Positions 34,917 through 46,714 of a stretch of DNA of 64,000 bases are shown here, piece after piece (position 1 is the stretch's first letter; the number at the start of each line of letters is the position of its first letter). Location of the stretch: positions 274,299-338,298 of the forward strand of contig NW_004624783.1 in the NCBI RefSeq assembly GCF_000247695.1. Reading direction: 5' to 3'. The notes under the pieces are model-generated. The model had not been told where the DNA came from, searched no databases, and was given only the letters and a program-made list of their open reading frames with translations. This stretch comes from Heterocephalus glaber (lineage: Eukaryota; Chordata; Mammalia; Rodentia; Bathyergidae). A program made the translations under genes and the position numbers.

Positions 34917-35000
34917 AACAAATTTAAGCCTGGGAGTCCCCAAGAAAGCCCGAGAGGACCCCCTGCCTGTGCCCTCAGACCAGCATTCACTCTCTTTCCT
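34917..35000 (+). CDS. ADCYAP1R1: Candidate ADCYAP1R1 hip cassette (alternative exon 14)
   Basis: An 84-nt open segment between an excellent acceptor (long T/C tract ending TTTCCAG at 34916) and a GTAGGT donor at 35001. Placed after exon 13 it reads L-TNLSLGVPKKARED, then PLPVPSDQHSLSFL, with no stop, and returns to phase 2 so it joins hop or exon 16 in frame. Known: the rat PAC1 hip insert is 84 nt (28 residues), lies upstream of hop at this ICL3 position and reduces coupling to adenylyl cyclase and phospholipase C. I infer identity from length, phase, position and splice signals, since I do not hold a reliable reference sequence for hip. A GT four bases later would give an out-of-frame 88-nt exon. 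Confidence 0.8.
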
Positions 35001-35665
35001 GTAGGTTGGTTCCAGCTGCTGAGATGATAAGGGTTTGTCCTCCATAGATCAAGATGGTGTTCTCTACCCAGCCTTGGAAGGAACTGGGGTGTGGGACCCT
35101 GCAGGGGGCAGTGGTTCTGAGCTACCCCTGCTCTACCCTAGTGCTCCCAATAGAATGAGTGGCTGGGTTTAGGGCTTGGGTAGTGGTCAGAGATGGAGCC
35201 AGGGACTGTGTCAGGGCTCAGCATGGCCCAGGGTTGACTTGGTCTTGGGCAGGAGAGAGGGCTGAGTGTTCATCTGGGGAAGGGCAGGGTTAGCCTGCCT
35301 TTCCCTGTGGGTCCAAGTTTACCACCGTGTGCAGCTCACTGGCTTCAGAAGGGGAAGGCTGAGGTTTCTGGGGCAGACACCCACTGTAAAGGGAAAGCCT
35401 CCACCTCCTGTCTTGGGGTGACCTAGTTTCATTTGCAGTGGGTCTCCTTTGCAGAAGATAAGCATCAGAAGCTACCGCTTGGACCTAGAGGGGGGAACCC
35501 CACCTGCACCCTGTGTCTGGGTTTCCTTAGCTCCATCAGAGAGGAAGGCTCAAGTCTCCCAAGATCCATACCACTATTCAAGGCAGCAGTGCAACCAGGA
35601 AGTTCAGGCTGGGGGCTTCCAGTTTATAGGGGTAGGTGTTTCATCTCCCACTTTCAAAGCATCCC

Positions 35666-35668
<3 letters not shown>

Positions 35669-35720
<52 letters not shown>
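35669..35720 (+). repeat. (CA)n microsatellite
   Basis: About 25 CA units, the longest dinucleotide CA run in the window, between the hip and hop cassettes. Confidence 0.98.
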
Positions 35721-35721
<1 letters not shown>

Positions 35722-35769
35722 CTAGGAACATCCCATCCTTGCAGTTCCTATGAGAGGTTGGCAGCAGGG

Positions 35770-35850
35770 AATTGTTATTTTGGAGATGGAGAAACTGAGG
35801 CTCAGAGAAGGACAGCACCTAAGATCAGCCAGAAAGTCAGTGGCCAAACA
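35770..35850 (-). mobile_element. MIR fragment
   Basis: GGAGAAACTGAGGCTCAGAG then AAGATCAGCCAGAAAGTCAG, an antisense MIR core. Confidence 0.7.
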
Positions 35851-37194
35851 AAGCCTTGAGCTTGGATACCAGCTCCCCAGCTGGGACTGTTCCAGGCTGG
35901 CAGAAGGCACAGAGAGCTGGCTCATCCTGTCCTCGTAGTGGAAGAGAGGTGGTAGTGTCAGGGGAGCTCCCAAGACCCGTTTAGCCATCCTTCTGGCTGG
36001 GTTGGTAGTGTATAGGGGGTGCTTCTTGGGGACTGGGGAGGGTTCTGGGGTGCACAGCATCTCAGCATCGGGAAGGACCCTATGGCATCTATTCAGCCCA
36101 GACCCCGGTGTCCTGTGACCACTGAGGACCCAACGTGACACGGACCCAGCATCACAGAAGTCTCGGCTGCAGCCCAGCCAGCCTGCACACAGAGGTTAAT
36201 GAAGCACTCACGGTGTGCAGCCTTGGTGTGCTGGGTCCCTGGCTGTTACCGGTAGATGTGAACTTCAAGTTCTAGGAATGGCTTTGACCTTCTTGCAAAC
36301 TTATAGCAAAGCCAGGCCTGGAAGCCAAGGCTCTGGGGTGGGCTCACTTGCAGGGTGGGTGCTGTGTCTGCCACAGGAGTCTCCTGCCATCTGATTCTGG
36401 CGGCAGTAGTGACACCTTCAGCAGCCCCAGCCAATACCCTCTCTCGGCTGTTTCTTATCCTCCTTTGGGACCAACTCTGAATAATCTCAGTGGCCTGCCG
36501 AAGCTCATCTCTTCCTCTTGATAAAGTTCCTCTTCCCTTTTCACTAATTGTCCTGAGATTCCCCTGTCTCTGTCTTTCTCACGCTCCTGGCTCTGGCTGT
36601 GCTGCCACCGTCTTGTTCTATTTCTTTTCAGTGCATCCTTTCACACAGACATTGAAGGTCTGGGACAGGGCAGCATTTGGGGCCCCTTCCCCTTTCCCCT
36701 GAGAGCCCTCTGGGTCATCCTCCGCCTTCCTCTCCCCCCATTAGAGCCTCACATCTAGCAAACTCATCACTGAATGCTCTGTACAATACTTTCCAAAAAG
36801 TCTTTCAAAATATCAGAGGAGCCCTGTGTTTCCTGGAGAAATATCTTGGTTCCAGGAAGGGCAGGGACAGTTTTGGAGCTGAACATAACAGGGGTGTCAC
36901 GGAACAGCTGAAGCTTAGACTTCAGAGTGAGGGCTTCAGCATGGCATGTAGGTGGCCTCTTGGGCATCTAGACCTCATTTCTGTGGCCTACCCCAGCTGA
37001 GGTTGAAGGGTCACTGGCCATAAGGAAATAATAAATGTGAAGTATGGAGTAGCTGCCATCTCTATATGCCTAATTGTGCTCTTTTAATGAACTAAAGAAA
37101 ACATTCTTATTTGCATCTATCTATTTGTACCTAGAAAAAAGACCTCTGACATTCATTGAGGGTATATGAAAAATTCTCTGACACATGCGTATCT

Positions 37195-37570
37195 CTGAGG
37201 CTTCTCAAGCATTGACTGGTGTGTGCATTCCCCGAAGGTTCTTGTTAGAATCCAGGTTCTGAGCAAGTGGCAGGTTGGGTGACAACTGAGACTTTTGTTT
37301 TTGCAGTCTTGAGAATTGAATCCAGGGCCTTTGCATTGAGTTACATTCCCATGCCTTTCACATTTTTAATAATTTGTATTTTGGGGCAGAGTCTTGACAT
37401 TAAGTTGCTAAGTTGCCCAGGCTGTTGAACTTGCGATCTTCCTCCCGAGCCTCCCAGAGTGCTGGGGTTACAGGTTTGATCACCATGCCCAGGTTAGAGT
37501 CTGTATTTCTAAGACATGCTCAGGCAGACCTGCTGCTGCTGCTCTGGGACCACTCTGAGTAGCAAAGCAT
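37195..37570 (+). mobile_element. MER5A-like hAT fossil, interrupted
   Basis: Left part (GTTCTTGTTAGAATCCAGGT) and right part (AGAGTCTGTATTTCTAAGAC, ATGCTCAGGCAGACCTGC) are separated by the antisense B1-dID SINE at 37297-37497. Confidence 0.6.
37297..37497 (-). mobile_element. B1-dID composite SINE
   Basis: Antisense composite: ID part (GAATTGAATCCAGGGCC), linker, then B1 part with CTAAGTTGCCCAGGCTG and GGGGTTACAGG. It interrupts a MER5A-like sequence that resumes after 37497. Confidence 0.8.
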
Positions 37571-38826
37571 CAAATCACAGCTCATGTTTCTCTCCTGCAA
37601 AGTAGGCCCATGGTGCTCACCTCACAGGCAGTGTGAATGGAAAGAAGCTTTGATTAAATGAGAACCACAAGCTAGAGGGGTGCAGATGCTGGCCTGGATC
37701 CTGAGGGTCTAATCTCTCCTTCGTATCTGCCTTCACTGACCTCTGATCTACTCCGGATGTAGCAGTCCTCCAGTCAGTTACTGGGAGCCTCAGTGTTACC
37801 TGGTACCTGAGGAGGGTTGGTGAAGGAGTAACTCCTGCAGCCTGAGATGCAGCAACTCTTATCCACCCCTGAAAAGTGTCAAGCATGGGCAGGAACACTT
37901 AGGGCCAGTAGAAGAGGGAGTCAGACTGAGGTTCCTGACAGATAAGGGGTGCCCTCTTCATGCCCAGCAGAGTGTGGAGCTAGACTGGTTGCCGGGGCCA
38001 CCTCCTTAAGGTGACTTGTTTCTGCAGGCAAGCTCAGTGCCCGAATGGTGCTCTCTCAGTCCTCAGCTCCTGCCTTTGAGCTTTTATCCAAGCCAACCCA
38101 GGCCTGTCCACAGGATGCAAATGCCTGTGTCCTTCTGTCTAGTATGGTTGCTGCCAGCTACATGCAGCCATGAACCCTTAGGATGTGGTAGAACAACAGA
38201 GGAAGCAGAATTTAATTTGATTTAATTTGAATTCAAATAACCACATTTGGGTATTGGCTATCACATGGGATACTACAGGGCTAAGCTACAGTCAGTCCAG
38301 CTTACCTCTGCTCCCCTGTGTGCACTGACACATTGAGAAGAAGGTCTAGGAGGGAGGAGATAAGTGGGGAGAGGGGACAACTAAGGGACTTTGACAGCCA
38401 AGCCCAGAGCTCCGATGTGCCAGGCAGCATGTGAGGTCCTCAGTGTGTTTCCAGCTGTTCCTCTCACCTAGTGATCTCCAGTGAGTCCATGCCCTGAGCT
38501 AAGGGCTGACACTGGAGATGACCTCTGGCTCCTTGCTGAGCCCGACAGTGCCCACCTTCCACACATACATTCTGCTCCAAGCCCATTCACCTACCAATGG
38601 TCCCAATGCAAGTGCTTTTATGCGCGTGTGCAAACATGCACACACTTGTGCACGTCTAAGTGTGCATTTCTCTGTCCAGAGCTGACCATGTCTTAGCCCT
38701 CAGCTTCCTCCTCCTCCACATGACTGCCCTGGCCCTGCCTCCCCCTCCCCACTCCTCTGCCCGCCCTCAGTTCCTTCCTTGCCCGAGGCCCCCAGCTGAC
38801 AGAAGTGCTAATCTTGTCACACCCAG

Positions 38827-38910
38827 CAGCTGCGTGCAGAAATGCTACTGCAAGCCACAGCGGGCTGAGCAGCACTCTTGCAAGATGTCAGAACTGTCCA
38901 CCATTACTCT
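38827..38910 (+). CDS. ADCYAP1R1: ADCYAP1R1 hop cassette (alternative exon 15; hop1/hop2)
   Basis: 84-nt alternative exon encoding, after the TT of exon 13, [20 protein letters not shown] and then MSELSTITL, matching the rat hop1 insert except Glu for Gln in the RAQQ stretch. It is inserted in ICL3 between TM5 and TM6. The acceptor is a tandem CAGCAG (38824-38829): use of the first AG gives hop1 (84 nt), use of the second AG gives hop2 starting at 38830 (81 nt), which lacks the serine. The donor is GTAAGT at 38911. Known: hop-containing receptors couple to both cAMP and inositol phosphate pathways, and the loop is cysteine-rich with basic residues. The exon is intact here. Confidence 0.96.
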
Positions 38911-39294
38911 GTAAGTGTGTGTGGCCGTGGCTGTGGCCGGTGTTCTGGAGGGGAGGGGGACGCATGCTGTCACCACTGCCACCACCAGCTTATGCTTGTG
39001 TCCTGCTGGGTTGGAGGACATGGAACGTCATCTGTGCCTCCGGCCCGACCCCACTCCTCGGCTGTTGCATGCTGACGTCCGAGTGTCTTGTGAGTTCTCT
39101 GCAGTCCTTCGGTCCTGGGGTGGAAGGGTAGAGTGCGAGAATGGAGCTGCAGCCATTACAGGAGCATCCTGGGGCCTGGCCTGTGCTGAGGAAGCAACTG
39201 TGCAGTCTCTGGCAGTGCTGCCTGGTGTGTTGGCCCTCTCCAAAGTCCTGACTTCTCTGAGCTTTGATCTCTGCAATGGTAAAATTATTTCTAA

Positions 39295-39510
39295 AAGTGT
39301 AGACCTTGGATTTATAGAGAATGTCCCCTGTACAGGGCAGGGGACCTCACTCTGTTCAGAGCACTGTATGTGTGAGCTGGCAGCCACAGTGACCCTATGA
39401 GTTGGGTCCGTATATTGTGCCCATTTTACAGATGAGGAAACTGAAGTGCAGAGAGACAAATTGATTCCCTCCAGGCCACATAATTAGCAGGGTATGGATT
39501 GGAACCCAGA
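39295..39510 (-). mobile_element. MIR
   Basis: Near complete antisense MIR: AGAGCACTGTATGTGTG, TTTTACAGATGAGGAAACTG, TCCAGGCCACATAATTAGCA and TTGGAACCCAGAGAG. Confidence 0.85.
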
Positions 39511-41858
39511 GAGTCCTAAGCACCATGCCCCAGGTCATATCTGACCAGAACGCCAACCCCCATTTGGGCATTCATTTTGAGTGGGGCACTGCCTCCCTGG
39601 CAGCCTGCCGAGCTCCTGTGATCATTGGGAGTTCTTCTTGGCATTTCAGGACTCCTCTACCTTGGGATGGGGCCTTGGGGGAGGAGGATGGAGGCGTTGG
39701 CCGGGCATTGCTGTTTCTCTAGGCTAACCAGATGGTAGAGTGGGGCTCACATGTTCCCATGCCAAGACGTACACAGCTCAGAACTGCACAAGTTCCAAAC
39801 CCTGGGGCTCTAAAGACCTCCTTATCTGTCCCCTGTCCTGTCTGCCAAAGGGGTCCCTGAGTGCCTGAGTCTCCACCTGAAGTATCTGACCACCCCAGGG
39901 TTGCTGCAGGGCTTCGGGGAGGGGTGGTGCCCCAGGACTAGTCCACAGGATATGCTCAGTGCAGTCACCATGTCATCCTGTGGCTAGCAGGGGCCTGCAC
40001 TCGTGCTCGAAAGGTCACTGTTTCTTACACTCTGAACCTGACCTGTCCAACACCACTGTGGAAAATGGAAAGGTTTGACACTGATTTCCAGGGCCCATTT
40101 CAGACTTCAAGGAAAAATATCCGGAGATGGTCCACTTGCGGGAGGCGAGTCAAGGGGGAGGAAGACAGGTTCCCCGGGTGTTTCAGGAGCACGCCCCTCA
40201 AGTATGTGTTAAAGTCAGTCCCCAGGCAGGACCACGGCAGGGCTCCCAGCAGAGCAAAGTGTGCTCACGGTTGGCCACTTTGCTCTTCTGACTTCTGTGC
40301 CTTCTACAGATACTCCCTGCTGCCTTCTTTTGCCAGGGCCCAAGCACACAGAGACTCCAAGCGCTCGTGCCTGTGTGATCCACTTACTCCTTCCTTCACG
40401 GAGCAAGCCTTTCCAGGGTCGGCTCTATGCCCAGATGTGCTTGCTGTGGGACATGACAGAGATAAACAAGGGGCTGCCTGATGTTTAGGGGCCATAGCCA
40501 GAAACAGATCAGAGGAAAGCTGAAAGGATGGCCCACCTCAGCTCAGAGCAGGGACTTGCTCAGCTCCCCTTGACCCTGCTTTGGTTCAGGAACCCCAGGG
40601 CCTGCAAAGGTGCTGCCTGTGAGCAGAGAGCAGGGAGGGGGCAGTGGACACCCCAGTGCCAGGCCCACTCCTTTCTGGGCTGAGCTTCCTCCTGCCAAAA
40701 GCTCTTCAGGCTCCGCCTCCTTCCTCTGTGTCTTCTCCCTTCCCTCTTTGCCTCCTCCTTACACCTGCCTCATCCTCTCTTATAGATGCCAGGATGTCAA
40801 GGCCTCACACAGAGTCTGTGAGTCTGGCTTCTCTAGAAATCTGGAGCCCATCACATTCAGTAGAATGTTCTCTCCCAGAAAGGCTGGGTTCAGGGAGAGG
40901 AGGGACTCACAGTGTAGTTGCCCCCGACCCAACAGCCACCCTGAAACCCTCCACCCACTTGAGCAGACCCAGTTTTGCCAGGAAAAGGTGAAGCTGATAG
41001 GCACAGCAGGATGGAGCTGGACTCTGGGGGGCCCCTCGGGAAGCCAGTGTGCTGGGGTGGGCGGTGATGGGGCCCCACCCTGAGACAGCCCCTGGGAGAG
41101 ATCCTTCCCTCGGAGCAGCAACCAAAGGTGCACAGGCCCCTGATACCCTCACCATGGGCCCCCATGCCCCTGCACCCTCAGAACAGGGCCCAGCCCTGTT
41201 GGCCCAGGAATTCGGGGAGAGCTGGTCTCAGGAGGCCTGGTGGGGTTCCCTTCCTGTCCCAACCTAGAGCAGATATCCTTCTCTTCATTTGACTTGGTTT
41301 CCTAGGTGACAGCTTCCTTCTGCCCAGGTGGAGGTTTATGCCCAGAGTCAGTAAGCCCTTCCTAAGATCCCTTCCAAGTCTCCCTCTGTGGTCCGCCCAG
41401 TTCTCTCCCTCCACATCTTCATGTCTCCTGTTGCTCTCCCTGAGTATCCCCAGTTAGACCCAGACTCAGAAACCACTGTCTCTGTAGCCCTTAGGGGCAG
41501 CCCTTTTTGGGAACATAGAGCTTCCTTCCGGGCAGGAGGAGGTTTGCTTTGCCTCAAGCCTCCTGAACCCTATCCTGAGTTTTGCCCTGACTTTATCTTC
41601 CTGAGGGTTTAGCACATCACACAGGAGTCCTTATAAATTGCATGTACATTTTTGATGAATCTGCTGGATACTGAGTGGGTGCCCTTCAGATTGGGAGGGT
41701 ACTCCTAATATCCCTGGAAACCAGTTGAGAAGGCTGAGCAGGTCTGTGGTCAGGGCATCTGGGGAATGAGAGGGTTGGAACCACATTTTCTGCCTTGCTG
41801 ACTCTGCTCCCGACCCCTGGCAACCCCCGGAGCAGATGTCTTGCTTTTCTTCCAACAG

Positions 41859-41988
41859 ACGGCTAGCCCGATCCACGTTGCTGCTCATTCCATTGTTTGG
41901 AATCCACTACACAGTATTTGCCTTCTCCCCAGAGCACGTCAGCAAGAGGGAGAGACTCGTGTTCGAGCTGGGGCTGGGCTCCTTCCAG
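41859..41988 (+). CDS. ADCYAP1R1: ADCYAP1R1 exon 16: TM6, ECL3, TM7 start
   Basis: Encodes the third base of Leu335 and residues 336-378. [20 protein letters not shown] is the end of ICL3 and TM6 with the class B PLFG motif (346-349) that kinks on activation. [13 protein letters not shown] is ECL3 and [10 protein letters not shown] enters TM7, ending exactly at Gln378 (7.49). Human and rat have SPENVSKR; the His361 here removes an N-V-S sequon. The acceptor is TTCCAACAG and the donor GTAGGC; entry phase 2, exit phase 0. Confidence 0.98.
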
Positions 41989-43350
41989 GTAGGCATGGTA
42001 CATGCAGGGCAGAGCTCCCCATTAGCCAGGGCCTGACCTCTGACTTGCTGGTGGCTCTGGAACATTTTTAACCGTAGCTCTGGGCCTCAGTGTTTCTGTC
42101 TCTGAAATGAGTACCAGCACAGGAGTGTGCTTAGAGGGCTCTGTCTGCAGCTGTAAGGTGACACATGAGTGTCTCGCTGTCATTGTGGACCCTGAGCCAG
42201 GCCCCTTTGAGTGATCTGAGATGACAGTTCCCCAGTGGCCTGGGCTTCGGGATGGATGGCTTTGAGAGCCCTGTGTGTCCACATCCGGACTTCAGCCTGC
42301 TAGACCCTCCACCTCCTGAGGGCTGGAGTTCTGCCTCACTCAGTTAGGGTCCCTGGCACAGGGTTCTAGCACAGGACCTGGCCACAGGACCAAGGCTGAA
42401 TGACACAGCAGGTGCAGATGCCAGGGAGCAAGAGGCTGAGGGGGTGGGTGAGGGAGGAATGAGTCAGTGGGTTTGTAAGCAAGTGAGTGAATCACAGTGG
42501 GAAATGAGCAGATGCAAGGAGCAGTGGACTCTGAAAGGAGCCATGTCTCCCTGGGTGTCCTCTTCCAAGTGACCTGTTCAAAGTAGCACATGAGCTTGAT
42601 GGTCAGGAAGTTACTCTCTGCGTCTGACTTGCATCTCCCTCTGGCCCAGTTTAATTCAAGGACTTTTTACCTGGTTCAGGTGCTTAGCCTGGTGAGCCTG
42701 GGAGTTTCAGAGACAGCGTTCTGACCCGAGAATCAGAACCCAGAGCTTTGCTTGTGGTGCTTGCCGGGTCTCCCAGCCGTCATTCCTCACATAGTTGCAC
42801 TGACAGCCCCTCAGCCTGGGCACTGTGAGGAATGGCTTGGCAGTGTTCAGGAAAATGTGCTTTCTCTGTGCCCATGTGCACCAGCTAAATTCCCACTCTG
42901 TGCCAAGTGCTCCTCCACATGGATGTACAGGAGCGTGTATCCGTGAGTGGGAGGATGGTGATAGCAAGGGATGCCGCAAGTCTGTTCTGTTCTGGAGACA
43001 TCCTGTGCTCAGGAGCCTATAGACGAGTTGGAGAGCTCGGAGGAAATTCCGGAGCATTCAAAGAAGGCTTCTTATTGAACATAGGACAGAGCTGGCCTTT
43101 GACAATGGGAAAAATTTGACAAAGGTATATCCAAAGCCACCTGGCTTCACAGGTGTGCCTGTCTTGATGGAGCAGAACAGCATGTGTCCCATCATACTCC
43201 ACATCCCTGGGCAGTGCCCTAGACCAGGTCACCGTACTTTTGTGCTTCCTGGTGTCATCCCCAACACCCGCTCTTCCCACATGCCCAGGCACACAGCACT
43301 CAGAATGTCCTTCGCCAGCATGCTCAGGTTTGCCTTTTCTCTCTCCCCAG
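41989..43350 (+). other. ADCYAP1R1 intron 16
   Basis: 1.36-kb intron of ordinary composition ending in TTTCTCTCTCCCCAG. I saw no interspersed repeat that I can name and no additional exon. Confidence 0.8.
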
Positions 43351-43392
43351 GGCTTTGTGGTGGCTATTCTCTACTGTTTCCTGAATGGAGAG
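43351..43392 (+). CDS. ADCYAP1R1: ADCYAP1R1 exon 17: TM7
   Basis: 42-nt exon encoding GFVVAILYCFLNGE (379-392), the second half of TM7. Gly379 (7.50) and the VA-LYCFLNGEV motif are hallmarks of secretin-family receptors. Human has VVAVLYC against VVAILYC here. The boundary splits the conserved Gln-Gly pair, as in other class B genes. Phase 0 on both sides; the acceptor has a strong CT tract and the donor is GTAAGA. Confidence 0.98.
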
Positions 43393-44863
43393 GTAAGACT
43401 CTGGCTCTCCAGCTTTTCAGCAGTAGAGGTGGGGCTTACTGAGGCAGATTCCTCTGAGGAAGGGAGTGCCAAGCTCCTAGTACTGGCAGGAGAGGGCTGG
43501 TAATGCATCTGCCAGTGACCATGTGGTAGCAGGTAACATGTGGTACCACGATCTCCTGACAGTCTGTCTGTGCCAGACTCTCTCCCACTGTGCAGCTGAG
43601 GCCCAGAATGCAGCCCAGAGCCCCACCAACAAAGCCACCTGCTCTGCTGCTCACAGAGCTCTGAGAGAGCATTCTCTCCATGAACCACACCTCAGTGACC
43701 GGAGGTGACAGTGAGGGAGAGGAACAGACAGGGATGCCTGTGGGTCAGAAGATGTAATAGGCAGGACTGCTGAGTTGGGGCTGCCTAGTGCTCAGTGCTG
43801 GATCCCGCAGGCCCACCTGCCTGGCCCAAACATGTTCCCCGGTACAGCAGGGACTGTGAAGATCTGGAAGAGACCCCAGGGAAAGACCTGGAGCCTTCCT
43901 ATAGTGTTCCATTTCCAGAGCTATAGTTTTGGGCTCCCTCTCTAGCCTGTTGGGGTGATGCTCTTGAGCAGAGCCTAGAACAGAGGTGCTGGGGCAGGGA
44001 AAGGACTAGATGGGTAACCTGGGCTTGGGGAGTAGACAAGAGTAATGACACTCAGGTTTTTGCTGCATGATTGTGACCTCAGTAGTCTCCTTTTTTGCAT
44101 CTGAGAAACAAGCTAGGGCTTGGTGATCATCAGGACAATCTACAGCAAGTGTCCTTTTAGGACAGATGAGGAGAGGCACAAAGGGCCCCGCATGAGGGGC
44201 TGGGAGAGCCAAGAGGTAGGAGTATGTGTAGCTTGTGAAGAGCCTGCAGTGGAGGTGGGAGTTGGAAGTAGAGAGTGGCTGGGGCTCCGTTTCCAGTGGT
44301 GCAGTTTGTGCATTGCAGGGCAGATAGGGACAGAGACTCGCTTGGCACAGCCCCCACTCACCAAGCTAAGAGCCACACAGTGATGTGTTTGCCCAGAGAG
44401 AAATGATCTCATGGATCTCAACCTTGCCTACCCATTGGAATTATCTAGAAAGTTTTAAAGTCTATGGATGTCTGGTTCTTACCTGGATACATGGATGTAA
44501 TTGCTCATATGGTCTGGGCATCTGGAATTTTTAATGCTCCCGAGGTGATTCTTAAGTGCAGCTCACTGTTAATGGTTAGTGAGAGTAGGAGTCCTCACCC
44601 TGGTCCCTGTGCCCTGAGGGGCTGCTTATTAAAGATACCAGTGCGACCAGACAGCCTACCCTCCGAGGGGCTCACATCAAACAGGAAGCCGTTGTCCACA
44701 GACCTTGCCCAGACAGCGACTTGGGAGCAGCTGTAGGCTGCACTTTGGGAGGAGTGAGGGGTGGAAGGGGCAGTGGCCTGGGATTGGGAGGCCTCAGGCT
44801 GTGTAAGGCTGATCACTGGAGAGGATGTCCACCCAGAAGTCACAGCCCAATTGCTCCCTGCAG
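43393..44863 (+). other. ADCYAP1R1 intron 17
   Basis: 1.47-kb intron. A stretch at about 44412-44620 resembles a degraded MER5-type hAT fossil (start motif like 'ctcaaccttg', end motif like 'gtgattcttaagtgcag'). The remainder holds nothing I can name. Confidence 0.7.
44412..44620 (+). mobile_element. MER5-type hAT fossil, degraded
   Basis: CTCAACCTTGCCTACC, GGAATTATCTAGAAAG and GAGGTGATTCTTAAGTGCAG resemble the ordered blocks of MER5/MER20-type elements; a central part is unrelated or lost. Confidence 0.5.
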
Positions 44864-45052
44864 GTGCAGGCAGAGATCAAGCGGAAATGGCGGAGCTGGA
44901 AGGTGAACCGCTACTTCACCATGGACTTCAAGCACCGGCATCCATCCCTGGCCAGCAGTGGGGTGAATGGGGGAACCCAGCTCTCCATCCTGAGCAAGAG
45001 TAGCTCCCAGCTCCGCATGTCCACCCTTCCAGCTGACAACCTGGCCACCTGA
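44864..45052 (+). CDS. ADCYAP1R1: ADCYAP1R1 exon 18: helix 8, cytoplasmic tail and stop
   Basis: Encodes residues 393-454 and the TGA stop at 45050-45052. [18 protein letters not shown] is the helix 8 region with the EIKRKW motif. The tail is rich in Ser/Thr ([19 protein letters not shown]) and ends in Leu-Ala-Thr; such residues are phosphorylation targets for receptor kinases in this family. It matches rat PAC1 except Thr for Ser in MSSLPADN. Entry phase 0 after acceptor CTGCAG. Confidence 0.98.
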   Translation: MQAEIKRKWRSWKVNRYFTMDFKHRHPSLASSGVNGGTQLSILSKSSSQLRMSTLPADNLAT

Positions 45053-46714
45053 GCCCTGCTGCCCTCTCCTCCTGCACAGGCCGGGGCTGCAGGCAGGTGT
45101 CTGCAGCGCATGTTTGAGCCTCTTCTCCCTCCCCTTGGGCAGGTCCTAGCAGGAGCTCGGCTCCTCCTCAAGGGGGAGAAGGAGGGAGGGCACAATCTGC
45201 TACCGTCCCCCCCGTTTTGGTACTGGCCCCACCCATCACTGTCCCCTGGACCCTGACTTGACATGTAAATACCCCTCAGATTTGGAAGTCTGTCCATCCT
45301 TGCTTCTCTCACCTCAGCCAGGCTCCAGCTCCACCCCAACGTCTGGCCAGCCTCAGCAATGGTCTGACCCCAGGCGTGAGGCCTTGTGAGCTGAGGCTGG
45401 AAGGACCCTGCTCTGGAGAGTTTGGGGTGGTGCCTGCTATGGCAGCCCCCTCATGTCTGACTTCAGATGTGGGCCCTTCTCAGGCCTGGGCTCAGCGTTA
45501 CAGTGTCCTAGCTCCTGTGTGCCAGGGCAATGGGACAGCTCCAGGGCTTTTTCAGTCAGAGACTTCAGTTGTGGGGTGGGAGCTGAGGGTCAGGGAAAGT
45601 TCTGGTGCTTTTCATTTGATCCAAGAAGAACTGAGAGCCAGAAATGTGAGTAGGACTGGGAAGGAGATGGAAGAGTTTGGGAGAGCCATGGAAGAAGACC
45701 TTCACCATCTCTGTTGTTCTACCCCTGACTCAAAATGGTCATGGTTCATCTGGTAGCTACCATTCTACCCCTGCTGTCCCCAAGGGATATCCCAGAGAAG
45801 CTGCTCCCCAATCACCCCTTACCATGGAGAGTCTAGGTCTCTGACCCATTTCCCCTTAAGTCAAAGCCATGACTAGAATGAACCAGCTGCCTTCTTGTGA
45901 TGTCAGCGAGTCTAGAAGCACCTTGCACCTCCATATGCCTAAGTCCCTGGCCTTCACCCTCCACCTTCATGGATGATGAGCCCCAGATGCTAGTTCTTCC
46001 GGCCTGGACTCAGCTACTGAACTTTCTCAGATACTTCTGCAAAGACTTCCTTGAGTGCCCTTGGCATTGGATCCTTGCAGGCTGCTAGGATGTCCTTAGG
46101 GGATGACTCACCCACCATGTCCGTTAGCAGAAGCTGCTGATGGGTGGAGTGGCTACTCCCCAACATCCATCCTGGCTCCCAGCTGCAGGTTGCACAGCTA
46201 TGGACTAAGAATTTAAAAGCAGGTAAACATCAGGCTCTGGAAGGCAGAGGAAAGTGCTGGTGTGCCATGGCCCATGTGCCCTAGTTCATTCCATCAGCTC
46301 TTGGTCTTGTTCATGTCTGTATGTTTGAGGACTTGCTTCATGATCCTTTTGTGGAGTGCTTGGGGAGTTTGGTAGAGGGAGGTTTTGCTTTGCTGAGTTT
46401 CATAAAGAGGAAGGAGCCCTGGGAACATGAGATGGTGTTTCAGGAGAGGCCTGCAGAGTGACTGGCTAGGGCTATGGTCACTCTTCTTAGAGATGAGTCC
46501 TGTGACCTTGGCAATGAAGTAAGGCCCATAAAGCCAAGTGGAGAAAGGACCCACTGCTTTCCGGGCACGTGTAATGACTCTGGCCACAGGGTGGGCAGTG
46601 GCCCTTCCACCCTGCACCTGACCTTATCATCCCCTCCCCTTCCCTAGGGGCCATGTGTATTACACAAGCAAGTATCTGCTGACCTTGCACTCGAGACACT
46701 GCTGGGAAGGAGCA

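Larger units (their letters stand above)
31897..41858 (+). other. ADCYAP1R1 intron region 13-15 around the hip and hop cassettes
   Basis: Nearly 10 kb between the constitutive exons 13 and 16, broken by two alternative cassettes (34917-35000 and 38827-38910). It contains an ID SINE running into the 100-N gap (32060-32246), an AG/ACAG microsatellite, a (CA)n tract (35669-35720), an antisense B1-dID SINE (37297-37497) inserted in a MER5A-like fossil, and MIR copies (35770-35850, 39295-39510). No other exon was recognised. Confidence 0.8.

Noticed and set aside
35001..35006. Alternative hip donor four bases further (GTTGGT after CTGTAG)
   Set aside because: It would make an 88-nt exon that shifts the reading frame; the first GT gives 84 nt in frame.
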